From Clostridiales bacterium (GTDB taxonomy: Bacteria > Bacillota > Clostridia > Lachnospirales > Lachnospiraceae), in NCBI GenBank assembly GCA_029227635.1, contig JAQYAH010000028.1:1-45967 (forward strand): a stretch of 45,967 nt of DNA. Direction: 5' to 3'. The first letter of the stretch is position 1. Each line of letters starts with the position of its first letter. Of this stretch, positions 7,934 through 15,516 are shown in pieces. The position numbers and the translations under genes were made by a program. The notes beneath the pieces were generated by a model. It was not told the origin of the DNA. It did no database searches and saw only the letters and a list, made by a program, of their open reading frames with translations.

Positions 7934-8677
7934 ATGAAAACTTACAGAACTTCCCAGGTAGCCGCCGCTGTCGGAGTACATCCGAACACGGTGCGCCTCT
8001 ATGAAGAACTCCAGATGATACCAAAGCCCGAGCGGCAGGCCAACGGGTATCGGATTTTTACCGACTACCATGTGGAGCAGTGCCGTCTGGTAAGGCTTGC
8101 CTTCAAGGTTGAGGTAGTGCAGAACGGCCTTAGAAACAAGATCGTAAAGGCGATAAAGGCCTCCGCTGCCGGGAATTTCCCGGAGGCGATCCTGCTGATA
8201 CAGGAATACATTGAGCAGGTCGGAAGAGATAAGGCTGCCGCTGAGGACGCGGTGGTGATCGTGAAAGAACTGCTTGCCGGGGAGGCTTCTTTTGGAAACA
8301 CTTATCTAAAGAGAAAAGAAGTCTCGGATGCACTTGGAATTTCCATGGATTCGTTGCGCAACTGGGAGATGAACGGTCTTCTCACCGTAAAAAGAAAGTC
8401 CAACGGCTACCGCATCTACTCGGAGGAGGATGTACGACGCCTGAAGATAATCCGCACCTTAAGGGGAGCCAACTACTCTCTGGAATCGATTTTAAGGCTC
8501 CTTGGGCAACTGGACCAGAACCCCGTGACCGATATCCGGGCGGTGCTCAACACTCCGAGAGGATCCGAAGATATTGTTTCTGTCTGCGATCACCTGATTG
8601 CCTCCCTTACCGAGGCTGAGGAAAACGCCGGGCAGATGTTATCAATTCTGCTGGATATGGAAAATAGATTTGCATAA
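7934..8677 (+). CDS. MerR-family regulator with two DNA-binding domains
   Basis: Transcription regulator with an unusual duplicated architecture. A MerR helix-turn-helix at about residues 1-60 (TSQVAAAVGVHPNTVRLYEE) is followed by a helical spacer and a second MerR HTH at about 124-190 (RKEVSDALGISMDSLRNWEM), each with its NGYRI wing. The C terminus is about 55 residues with no cysteine metal site and no GyrI-like drug domain. I chose ATG 7934 because MKTYRTSQ is the usual domain beginning and the upstream ATG 7880 lies inside the promoter. It precedes an ABC exporter pair by 68 bp, so it probably controls that exporter, perhaps in response to a toxic compound. The ligand is unknown. Confidence 0.88.
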   Translation: MKTYRTSQVAAAVGVHPNTVRLYEELQMIPKPERQANGYRIFTDYHVEQCRLVRLAFKVEVVQNGLRNKIVKAIKASAAGNFPEAILLIQEYIEQVGRDKAAAEDAVVIVKELLAGEASFGNTYLKRKEVSDALGISMDSLRNWEMNGLLTVKRKSNGYRIYSEEDVRRLKIIRTLRGANYSLESILRLLGQLDQNPVTDIRAVLNTPRGSEDIVSVCDHLIASLTEAEENAGQMLSILLDMENRFA

Positions 8678-8717
8678 CCCTCCACATTACCACCAATGTC
8701 TTCATTGGTGGTTTTCT
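8677..8717 (+). terminator. Perfect hairpin and repeated ACCCTCCAC motif between regulator and exporter
   Basis: ACCACCAATG (8689-8698) pairs with CATTGGTGGT (8703-8712) around a TCTT loop, followed by TTTCT. It overlaps ACCCTCCACATTACCACCA, which closely resembles the sequence at the regulator's own promoter. It could be a partial terminator or attenuator, a second MerR operator, or both. The T run is short, so read-through is expected. Confidence 0.55.
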
Positions 8718-8745
8718 ATTGTAAGCACGAAAAGGAGGAAGTAAT

Positions 8746-9471
8746 ATGCAAACAGCGATCAGTGTTGAACAGTTGACGAAGTCCTACGGCCGGAAGATGG
8801 CCTTGGATAACCTGAATCTTACGGTGGAAGCCGGAACAGTGTTTGGACTTTTGGGGGCTAACGGTGCGGGAAAAAGTACCGCTATAGAATGTATCCTGGG
8901 GACAAAAGTTCCCGACAGGGGCAGGGCGCTCCTTTTGGGAAAAAATCCTCGAAAAGACAGGAGAGCTCTTTTTCAGAAAGTAGGAGTCCAGTTCCAGGAG
9001 AGTGATTATCAGAGCGAGATCAAGGTATATGAGTTGTGTCAGGAGATCGCCTGTCTCTACAGAGCTCCGGCGGACTGGAAGACTCTGTGCGAAAGGTTCG
9101 GTATCGGAGATAAGCTCGGCAGCAGCGTAAAAAGTCTATCCGGGGGAGAAAGGCAGCGGCTGTTTATCGTCCTTGCCCTTATTCCGAATCCAAGGATCGT
9201 TTTTCTCGATGAGTTGACTACCGGCCTTGATGCAAAAGCAAGGCGGGATGTCTGGAAGATCCTGTCGGATCTGAAAAGCCGGGGACTCACCATTTTTCTC
9301 ACCTCCCACTTCATGGATGAGGTGGAGGCTCTCTGCGACGAGATCTGCATTTTGAGAAAAGGTAAGACTGTTTTTCAGGGAACGGTCAGTGAGGCGAAAG
9401 CCCGAAGCTGCTGTGATGATTTCGAGGAAGCGTATCTTTGTCTGTCCGGAGAGGAGGAAATTGGGGAATGA
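8746..9471 (+). CDS. ABC transporter ATP-binding protein (drug/lantibiotic exporter type)
   Basis: Nucleotide-binding subunit of an ABC-2 exporter with the next gene. Walker A GANGAGKST is at about residues 35-43, Q-loop near QFQESD, signature LSGGERQR near 130, and H-loop in LTSHFMDE. Walker B reads IVFLDELTTGLD: the catalytic Glu is kept but the usual Pro of DEPT is Leu. 241 residues and the absence of a C-terminal extension fit CcmA/DrrA-like subunits. AAAGGAGG precedes the ATG. Expression is probably controlled by the MerR protein upstream. Confidence 0.92.
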   Translation: MQTAISVEQLTKSYGRKMALDNLNLTVEAGTVFGLLGANGAGKSTAIECILGTKVPDRGRALLLGKNPRKDRRALFQKVGVQFQESDYQSEIKVYELCQEIACLYRAPADWKTLCERFGIGDKLGSSVKSLSGGERQRLFIVLALIPNPRIVFLDELTTGLDAKARRDVWKILSDLKSRGLTIFLTSHFMDEVEALCDEICILRKGKTVFQGTVSEAKARSCCDDFEEAYLCLSGEEEIGE

Positions 9472-10208
9472 AGACTTTCGGAGTGCTTTTGAAAAACGAG
9501 CTGAAGCTCAATATACGAAATATGAACATGGTCATCTTTGCGATACTGATGCCTCTGGTGGTGCTTTTGATCCTGGGGATCATCTGCGGTACAAAACCCC
9601 TGGAAGGCAGAGCCTACACCTTTATTGAGCAATCCATTGGGGCACTGTGTGCTATCTCGATCTGCGCAGGGGGACTCATGGGGCTGCCTTTAGTGGTGTC
9701 GGAATATCGGGAAAAGAAGATATTAAAGCGCTTCAAGGTAACTCCTGTCAGCCCTCTGATGCTTTTGGGAGTGGAGTTTGCCATCTATGTTCTTTACTGC
9801 CTTGTATCCTTAATTACCATTATTACCGCGGCCATGCTTTTCTGGAAGGTGAGAATCGGCGGGTCTCTGCTTTTGTTCCTTGGAAGCTGGCTTCTGACTA
9901 TGGTGTCTACCCTGAGTATCGGTATGATGGTTGGAGGAATCGCTCCCAACACTAAGATTGCCAGTGTGATCGCCAGCCTTTTGTATTTTCCCATGCTAGT
10001 ATTCTCGGGAGCTACACTTCCTTTTGAAGTGATGCCTTCAATAATGCAAAAGATAGTCAGCGTATTCCCTCTGACTCAGGGCATAAGCCTTATGAAAGCG
10101 ACTTTTCTTGGCCTTTCCACCGGAAAGGTACTGGTGCCTATACTGATTATGTTGGGAGTGATAATTGTTACTGCCGGGGTTGCTGTGAAATTCTTCAGGT
10201 GGGAATAG
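9468..10208 (+). CDS. ABC-2 type transporter permease
   Basis: Membrane partner of the preceding ATPase. About six hydrophobic segments are visible: LVVLLILGIICG, ALCAISICAGGLMGLP, IYVLYCLVSLITIITAAML, LLFLGSWLLTM, IASLLYFPMLVFSG and ILIMLGVIIVTAGV. The cytoplasmic SEYREKKILKRFKVTP after the second helix is a standard ABC-2 feature. The ATG at 9468 overlaps the ATPase stop (ATGA), with GAGGAGG upstream, so the two are translationally coupled. The substrate cannot be read from sequence; multidrug or peptide export is usual. About 246 residues. Confidence 0.9.
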   Translation: MKTFGVLLKNELKLNIRNMNMVIFAILMPLVVLLILGIICGTKPLEGRAYTFIEQSIGALCAISICAGGLMGLPLVVSEYREKKILKRFKVTPVSPLMLLGVEFAIYVLYCLVSLITIITAAMLFWKVRIGGSLLLFLGSWLLTMVSTLSIGMMVGGIAPNTKIASVIASLLYFPMLVFSGATLPFEVMPSIMQKIVSVFPLTQGISLMKATFLGLSTGKVLVPILIMLGVIIVTAGVAVKFFRWE

Positions 10209-10307
10209 AAAAAGACGATCACACCATTTTTTTGACTGTTATTGCGTTAGAATTTGTTGCTATGTGGGTAATTTTACGGTAGCATTGAAATCAGGGAGGT
10301 AAAACTG

Positions 10308-11276
10308 ATGAAACGTATTAGATGGTTTAATTCCTTTTTTGCAGTGGTGCTGGTTATGGCCCTCATGATTCCGGGCCGGGCTTTTGCAGAAAACACCGCT
10401 AATGCGGGAAAAGAGCTGAGGTTAACCGTACACTTTGAAAATGAAGGAAAACCTGTTTCCGGAATAGAGTTTTCCCTTTACCTGGTAGCGACCGGGAACA
10501 GCAGTTCTAAATTGACCTTAACTAAACAATTCAGCTCCTACCCGGTTAAGCTTCCCAGTGGAACTTCCGGGGACTGGTACAGCATCGCTTCAACTCTGGA
10601 GGGGTACGTGCTTCGGGACAAGCTCAAGCCACTGTGCACCTCCGTTACTATTCAGGAGGGGTATGCAGCTTTTCCCACCGGAGGCAAAAAACTCGTTCAG
10701 GGCTGTTACCTGATTCTTGCAAAGCCTTTTACAAGAGACGGCCTGTACTTTGAACCTGCCCCTATACTGGTAATGCTTCCTGAAACGGATCCGGAGAGCA
10801 AAGAGCCCATCTACGACGGAATCGTGGAGGCCAAATTCAGCGTCACAGAGGCAGAAGATGAGCCCGCTCCGGTGAGTCTTCAGGTTCTCAAGTGCTGGAA
10901 TGATAAAGAATATGACAAAAAGCGTCCCTCCAATGTAGTGGTACAGCTCCTTAAGAACGGGGAGATCTACGATGAGGTGACCCTCAACGAAGACAATAAC
11001 TGGCGTCATACCTGGAAAGAACTGGAAGGAAACACCCGGTACAACATTGTGGAGAAGGATATCTCCGACTACACGGTGGAAGTGGTCCGGGACGGAGAGG
11101 TGTTTGTTGTCAGCAATACTTACTCCGGCAAACTTCCCGAAAATCCAAAGCCCGGGAACACAGGCTCTCTGCCCCAGACCGGACAGCTTTGGTGGCCGGT
11201 GCCGGTACTTGTTGCCCTGGGACTTTTGCTCATAGTGGCGGGACTGCTTCGCCGGAAGGGCAAAGAGAATGAGTAG
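10308..11276 (+). CDS. LPxTG-anchored surface protein with CnaB (pilin-like) domain
   Basis: Cell-wall-anchored protein. The signal peptide spans residues 1-27 (cleavage after AFA). An N-terminal beta-rich region follows (GKPVSGIEFSLYLV), then a CnaB-type domain from about 195 to 270 (SLQVLKCWNDKEYDKKRP, NIVEKDISDYTVEV). The sorting signal is LPQTG at 288-292, with a hydrophobic helix and a basic tail (LLRRKGKENE). CnaB domains often carry Lys-Asn isopeptide bonds, and this one resembles minor pilins or adhesins (SpaA family). The stop overlaps the sortase start by 8 bp, so this sortase almost certainly anchors it. Only one anchored protein is present, so a true polymerised pilus is not shown. 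GGGAGG precedes the ATG. Confidence 0.9.
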   Translation: MKRIRWFNSFFAVVLVMALMIPGRAFAENTANAGKELRLTVHFENEGKPVSGIEFSLYLVATGNSSSKLTLTKQFSSYPVKLPSGTSGDWYSIASTLEGYVLRDKLKPLCTSVTIQEGYAAFPTGGKKLVQGCYLILAKPFTRDGLYFEPAPILVMLPETDPESKEPIYDGIVEAKFSVTEAEDEPAPVSLQVLKCWNDKEYDKKRPSNVVVQLLKNGEIYDEVTLNEDNNWRHTWKELEGNTRYNIVEKDISDYTVEVVRDGEVFVVSNTYSGKLPENPKPGNTGSLPQTGQLWWPVPVLVALGLLLIVAGLLRRKGKENE

Positions 11277-11874
11277 AGCGGGGAGAATACCGATCTTTCT
11301 TGGAGTGATCTGCATAGGGGCGGCCCTGGTTATCACCGGTTATAACCTGAAAGACGGTCTTAGAGCCCAAAATGCAGCTGAGGCGGCCTTGACGGAGTTA
11401 AAGCCGGATATCATTTCCGATTCCGACGGGGAGGATCCGGAACCCCTCAGATATTATCCCGGGGAGGAAATGCCCAGGATCAGAGCATTGGGGGAGGACT
11501 ACATAGGGATTCTTGAAATCCCATCCCTTGGAGCAGAACTTCCGGTAATGGCGGATTGGAGTTATAAGAACCTCAAAATTGCTCCCTGCCGCTACAGCGG
11601 TTCCCTATATGAGGAGAATCTGGTCATCTGTGCACACAATTATCCCTCCCACTTCGGAGGTATTGGCTCCATTCCCCTTGGGGCTGAGGTGCGCTTTACT
11701 GATGCGAAAGGCAATATTTTTCTCTACGAAGTGACAGAGGTGGAGAGTCTTGGTCCAAGAGCGGTGGAGAATATGACAAACGGGGAATACGAGCTCACTC
11801 TTTTCACCTGTACGGTGGATGGACGAAGCCGAATCACGGTGCGTTGCAGGGCACTAACAGATATCAGAGACTAA
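11269..11874 (+). CDS. Sortase (class D/A-like transpeptidase)
   Basis: Membrane-anchored cysteine transpeptidase that cuts LPxTG and joins the protein to the cell wall. An N-terminal helix (residues 5-25; IPIFLGVICIGAALVITGY) anchors it. The catalytic triad is visible: H123 in CAHN, C181 in LFTCT and Arg188 in SRITV. YIGILEIPSLGAELPV is the usual first strand of the beta barrel. At 201 residues it lacks the C-terminal helix common in pilin-polymerising class C enzymes, so housekeeping-like or class D activity on the preceding protein is more likely. Class assignment needs a tree. Confidence 0.88.
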   Translation: MSRAGRIPIFLGVICIGAALVITGYNLKDGLRAQNAAEAALTELKPDIISDSDGEDPEPLRYYPGEEMPRIRALGEDYIGILEIPSLGAELPVMADWSYKNLKIAPCRYSGSLYEENLVICAHNYPSHFGGIGSIPLGAEVRFTDAKGNIFLYEVTEVESLGPRAVENMTNGEYELTLFTCTVDGRSRITVRCRALTDIRD

Positions 11875-11951
11875 AAAAACGACACAAACAGATAGATAAT
11901 AGGCCTATAGGATTCCGGTGGAAAACTGTAAGATCATATCATAGACGAAAG

Positions 11952-11984
11952 AAAGGAATATCCTTTCGGAAGGAGGACACTATG
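11952..11984 (+). promoter_or_regulatory. Two mutually exclusive hairpins over a ribosome binding site
   Basis: AAAGGA (11952-11957) can pair with TCCTTT (11961-11966). The same TCCTT (11961-11965) can instead pair with AAGGA (11970-11974), part of the AAGGAGG Shine-Dalgarno, around a TCGG loop. Formation of the second hairpin would hide the ribosome site of the 46-residue peptide gene. Confidence 0.45.
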
Positions 11985-12122
11985 GAGATGATCTTAAGTT
12001 TTATTCTGGCAGCAGCACCCTGGGTGGGTGTGGGAATTCTGTTGGCCTATTATTTTTCAGAGAAACCTGAAGAAGAGGAAGAGCAGGAGCCGGATCTTGT
12101 GCCCCTTTTTTCTGACAGGTAA
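11982..12122 (+). CDS. 46-residue single-span membrane peptide
   Basis: Tiny ORF with a strong AAGGAGG 7 bp before its ATG. Residues 3-24 form one transmembrane helix (ILSFILAAAPWVGVGILLAY), followed by a very acidic cytoplasmic-type tail (EEEEEQEP). I recognise no family. It follows the sortase by about 110 bp on the same strand, so it may belong to the same transcript. A longer in-frame reading from 11844 overlaps the sortase end and lacks a ribosome site, so I reject it. Confidence 0.65.
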   Translation: MEMILSFILAAAPWVGVGILLAYYFSEKPEEEEEQEPDLVPLFSDR

Positions 12123-12396
12123 ATCCGGGCAGATACTGCTTTACAATCTCAACCGAGAATGGTATTATCCGTATAATAGAATAATATGAGAATACATTTG
12201 GGTTAGATTGTTTGCATATAAGCCTGTGATAATGTACATATTTAATAGAAATATAACCAATTTCTTGTAGAAAATGCACAGAAATACTCCGGAATATTGG
12301 GTGGAATGGCAATTACAAATATCCGTACAAAGTGATAGCATTAAACCATACCAATGATAGCTTTTACAGCGAGGACGCTTTTACAGGAGGTAGGAT
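12123..12396. other. Gene-free stretch before the TIM-barrel gene
   Basis: 274 bp of AT-rich DNA. A GATAAT at 12228 could be a -10 but lacks a well-spaced -35. I see no hairpin with T run to end the sortase transcript and no recognisable RNA element. Confidence 0.4.
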
Positions 12397-13236
12397 ATGT
12401 TTCAGAATGATATGGATCGCAGAATGATGTTTGCTATGGAGAAGGTTCATAAGGCCATTGAGATGGGCAACGGACACACTATCCTTAGCACAGGTATCAC
12501 CGGAGATGATGCCCGCATGGCCAAGGCGGTAGTTGACGCCGGAATCACCATGCTGGAGCCCAACCATCCCGCAGTAGTGCTGGCAAGAGGTTACAAGGGA
12601 ATCACTTCCATGCACGAGGCAGAGCAGATTCGTCATGAGATCACTGTGGATCAGATGGCAGAGGTTACCCACGGCGTGAGAAATGTGGTAGGTAAAGATA
12701 TCTACATCACAGTGGGAATCCCCGGAGGCTTCACCGAGATTGTTCCCGCCCCTTTGACCGATGAGGATTTCATGAAGATGGCCAAAGCCGGAGCAGACGG
12801 ACTTCACACTCACAAGTCAAGCCTTCACGATCTTGAGGAGCTGGTGAAGAGTGCTCATAAGTACGGTCTCTGCGTAGATGCCTACATCGGACTTCCCTCC
12901 GATCGCCACACCTTCGGAATTCCCGCAGAGAAACCGGAGGAGGTTGAGAAGGTAGCTAAGGCTATGGAGAGCATCGGCACTGACATGATCGGTATGATGA
13001 CCGGCATGAGCTACGAGGGAATTGAGGCCGGACAGATCCCTCCTGTTCTCAAGGAGAGAGTATGCGCCATGGTAGAGGCGGTTAAGGTTCCCACTCTTGC
13101 AGAGGGAGGAATCAATCTGGATAACTTCAGAGCCTTCAAGGAGACCGGGGTAAACATCCTGGTAGTAGGTACTGCCATCGACGGAATGGCAGGCAAGGCA
13201 GTAGCGGATGCCGCAAGAAAGTTCCTGAATATCTAG
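12397..13236 (+). CDS. TIM-barrel protein of unknown specificity (NanE/HisA-like fold)
   Basis: 279-residue cytosolic protein reading as a beta/alpha barrel: repeated strand-loop units such as GNGHTILSTGITGDDARMA, GITMLEPNHPAVVLA, IYITVGIPGGF, GADGLHTHKSS, CVDAYIGLPSD and, at the end, PTLAEGGIN with VNILVVGTAID. The last two resemble the phosphate-binding loops of ribulose-phosphate-type barrels, including epimerases and histidine-pathway isomerases. His and Asp residues in HTHKSS and DAYIGLPSDRH may form the active site. I cannot name the reaction. It has a strong AGGAGG site and is followed by a terminator and a GntR/UTRA regulator. That context suggests sugar-phosphate or amino-sugar catabolism, by inference only. 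Confidence 0.75.
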   Translation: MFQNDMDRRMMFAMEKVHKAIEMGNGHTILSTGITGDDARMAKAVVDAGITMLEPNHPAVVLARGYKGITSMHEAEQIRHEITVDQMAEVTHGVRNVVGKDIYITVGIPGGFTEIVPAPLTDEDFMKMAKAGADGLHTHKSSLHDLEELVKSAHKYGLCVDAYIGLPSDRHTFGIPAEKPEEVEKVAKAMESIGTDMIGMMTGMSYEGIEAGQIPPVLKERVCAMVEAVKVPTLAEGGINLDNFRAFKETGVNILVVGTAIDGMAGKAVADAARKFLNI

Positions 13237-13274
13237 GAAGTTGTTAAGCAAAAACACAGATAGAAAAATTATGG

Positions 13275-13303
13275 ATCTGCCCGGGTGACCGGGCAGATTT
13301 TGT
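13275..13303 (+). terminator. Terminator after the TIM-barrel gene
   Basis: ATCTGCCCGG (13275-13284) pairs perfectly with CCGGGCAGAT (13289-13298) around GTGA, followed by TTTGTGTT. It separates the barrel gene from the GntR gene. Confidence 0.8.
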
Positions 13304-13331
13304 GTTATATCCGAGCCAAAAGGAGAGAACT

Positions 13332-14051
13332 ATGGAAGTTAAATTTCTTTATCTGAAGATCTATCAGGATATAAAGGATAAGATAATCAGCGGGGAATAC
13401 CCTCAGGGAGCCCGGCTCATGACGGAGAAGGAGTGTCAGGAGAGCTACGGTGCCAGCCGGGATACGGTACGGAAGGCTTTTGCCAAGCTCGAAAGTGAAG
13501 ATTACATCGTGAGAAAGACTGCGGTGGGGACTTTTGTAAAGTATGTTAAGTCAGACTACACCCTGACGAAGCTGAAGAGCTTCACGGAGCAGATGACATC
13601 CAGAGGCATTACTCCCTCCTCGGAGCTTTTGGGAATCGAACTTGGCCCTGTGGTCTCAAAGCACATAAGGGAGGAACTGAACATCTCTCCGGAAGAAAAG
13701 TGCTACAGGATCACCCGGATAAGGAAGGGAGATGAGACTCCCATGTCCCTGGAGACTGCCTATGTTCCCAGAAAGCTTTGCCCTGACATGCAAAAGTATC
13801 TGGATGACAACTCGTCCCTGTACAATATATATGAGAATGTGTATCACCACAAACTTGGCAATGGCAAGGTGAGGCTGGAGGCGGAGCTTCCCGATCCGAA
13901 GGCCCAAAAACTCCTCAAGATCAGCCACGAGTCGCCGGTGCTCAAGATGGAGTGCACCGTGCTTTTGGAAGACGGGACGCCCCTGTACTTTGTGGATTGT
14001 TCCTATGTGGGAGACCGATATTTCTTTTCAACTATATTGTCCAGACAGTGA
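13332..14051 (+). CDS. GntR-family regulator (HutC subfamily, UTRA ligand domain)
   Basis: DNA-binding repressor of about 239 residues. The N-terminal winged helix (residues about 5-70) contains YQDIKDKIISGEYPQGARL and SRDTVRKAFAKLESEDYIVRK, standard GntR features. The C-terminal UTRA domain (about 85-235; TSRGITPSSELLGIE, CYRITRIRKGDETPMSLETAYVP) normally binds a sugar phosphate or amino-acid derivative. I chose ATG 13332, 4 bp after AGGAGAG; a longer reading to 13302 starts inside the preceding terminator. Likely targets are the adjacent TIM-barrel gene or the small genes that follow. The effector is unknown. Confidence 0.9.
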   Translation: MEVKFLYLKIYQDIKDKIISGEYPQGARLMTEKECQESYGASRDTVRKAFAKLESEDYIVRKTAVGTFVKYVKSDYTLTKLKSFTEQMTSRGITPSSELLGIELGPVVSKHIREELNISPEEKCYRITRIRKGDETPMSLETAYVPRKLCPDMQKYLDDNSSLYNIYENVYHHKLGNGKVRLEAELPDPKAQKLLKISHESPVLKMECTVLLEDGTPLYFVDCSYVGDRYFFSTILSRQ

Positions 14052-14070
14052 TCAAAGAAAGGAGTTCGAC

Positions 14071-14241
14071 ATGGAGACCTGGTATTATGAAGTAGTGAGT
14101 ATTGACGGGGATTACGCAAACCTGAGACGGTGCGACATTGAGAGTGAGGATCTTAAGTTGGTGGCGAGAGCCCTTTTGCCGGAGGAGATAAGAGAGGGAA
14201 GCAGGCTCAAGTACGAGTTTTTGCAGTATGAGATCATATAA
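14071..14241 (+). CDS. 56-residue protein, possibly DUF3006-like
   Basis: Small acidic protein starting at ATG 14071, 6 bp after AAAGGAG and 19 bp after the GntR stop. The pattern VVSIDGDYANLRRCD then LLPEEIREGSRLKYE recalls the small beta-barrel DUF3006 proteins (EGDYAVLE with LP-x-x-x-x-EGD), but the match is loose. It is probably co-transcribed with the regulator. No function can be proposed. Confidence 0.55.
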   Translation: METWYYEVVSIDGDYANLRRCDIESEDLKLVARALLPEEIREGSRLKYEFLQYEII

Positions 14242-14361
14242 GTGTGCCGAAAGAGCAGTATTAATAATCTAGAAATCCGACACATTCCCATAAAATAAGT
14301 GCCTATTTGCTCCGGCTTCCCGGCTCTATAATGAGAGTATAAAGAAAGGGAGGTCAGCACT

Positions 14362-14553
14362 ATGACAGAAGATAAAAAAAGAATGTACAGATTCGCAGCA
14401 ATCTGTTTTTTCATCGGATCAGCCGCTTTCTACCTGGCATCGGTAATTGGATTCATAAGCGGAAGCCATACAGCAGTTCTTTACATGGCTCTCGGTTCTT
14501 CCCTTCTTTGCCTTGGAGGCGGAATGTTCAACAGGACTGTAAATGAAGTTTAG
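14362..14553 (+). CDS. 63-residue two-helix membrane protein
   Basis: Small integral membrane protein with two hydrophobic helices (residues about 10-32, AAICFFIGSAAFYLASVIGF, and 37-55, VLYMALGSSLLCLGGGMF) and short charged ends. A GGGAGG site lies about 7 bp before the ATG. TATAAT at 14327-14332 may be its -10, although no good -35 is spaced correctly. Many Gram-positive genomes hold such unnamed peptides next to ABC exporters; a link to the exporter that follows is positional only. Confidence 0.6.
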   Translation: MTEDKKRMYRFAAICFFIGSAAFYLASVIGFISGSHTAVLYMALGSSLLCLGGGMFNRTVNEV

Positions 14554-14601
14554 AATTATGACGGCCCAAAAGGCGCCGTCCGGAAAGGAATAAGATCAGA
14601 T

Positions 14602-15516
14602 ATGGGAAACGTAATCGAAATCTCAAATCTAAATAAGAGTTTCGGAGAGATCCGGGCGGTGAGGAACCTCAGCTTTAAGGTCAAAGAAGGCGAGTTTTTT
14701 GCATTTTTGGGCGTAAACGGTGCGGGTAAGAGCACTACCATCAACATAATCTGCGGAATGCTCAGAAAGGATGAGGGCAAGGTTCTAATCAACGGAATGG
14801 ATCCGGATGCAGAGCCGGATAAGGTCAGAGAGAGCATCGGAGTAGTGTTCCAGAATTCCGTGCTGGATAAAGACCTCACGGTTCTTGACAACTTGAAGAG
14901 TCGGGGAGCACTTTACGGGATCTACGGCAAGAAATTCCGAAAGCGCCTCAAGGAACTGAGCACTCTTCTGGACTTTGAGGATCTGTTAAAGCGTCCGGTA
15001 GGAAAGCTTTCCGGAGGACAGAGGCGCCGCATCGATATTGCAAGAGCCCTGATCCACCGCCCGGAGATACTGATTCTGGACGAGCCTACCACAGGCCTTG
15101 ATCCTCAGACCAGAAAGCTTCTCTGGCAGGTCATCGATGAGCTGAGAAGAACAGAGGGAATGACCGTTTTCCTGACAACTCATTACATGGAAGAGGCGGC
15201 GGATGCGGATTACGTGGTCATCATCGACAGCGGTTCCATCTCGGCGGAGGGAACCCCTTTGGATTTAAAAAATCGTTACACCGGCGACTATATTACTCTT
15301 TACGGAAGTGAGGAGGAGACAGTAAAGTCAATAGGGTTCCCCTACAGTAAGATCAGGGACGCTTACAGGATCTCGGTTCCGGATACGAAGTCGGCTACGG
15401 AGCTTATCATCAGAAATCCGGAGATCTTCACGGATTATGAGATCATAAAAGGAAAGATGGACGATGTTTTTCTTATGGTCACAGGCAAAAATCTCTCAGG
15501 AGGAGAACAGAAATGA
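14602..15516 (+). CDS. ABC transporter ATP-binding protein (DrrA-like)
   Basis: ATPase subunit of an ABC-2 exporter, 304 residues including a C-terminal extension of about 80 typical of DrrA-like drug exporters. Walker A GVNGAGKST is at about 37-45, Q-loop VVFQNSVL, signature LSGGQRRR near 139, Walker B ILILDEPTTGLD, and H-loop LTTHYMEE. A hairpin, GACGGCC with GGCGCCGTC (14560-14580), lies just upstream of the GGAAAGGA site. It has no T run and may affect translation rather than termination. The permease overlaps the stop codon. Confidence 0.92.
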   Translation: MGNVIEISNLNKSFGEIRAVRNLSFKVKEGEFFAFLGVNGAGKSTTINIICGMLRKDEGKVLINGMDPDAEPDKVRESIGVVFQNSVLDKDLTVLDNLKSRGALYGIYGKKFRKRLKELSTLLDFEDLLKRPVGKLSGGQRRRIDIARALIHRPEILILDEPTTGLDPQTRKLLWQVIDELRRTEGMTVFLTTHYMEEAADADYVVIIDSGSISAEGTPLDLKNRYTGDYITLYGSEEETVKSIGFPYSKIRDAYRISVPDTKSATELIIRNPEIFTDYEIIKGKMDDVFLMVTGKNLSGGEQK

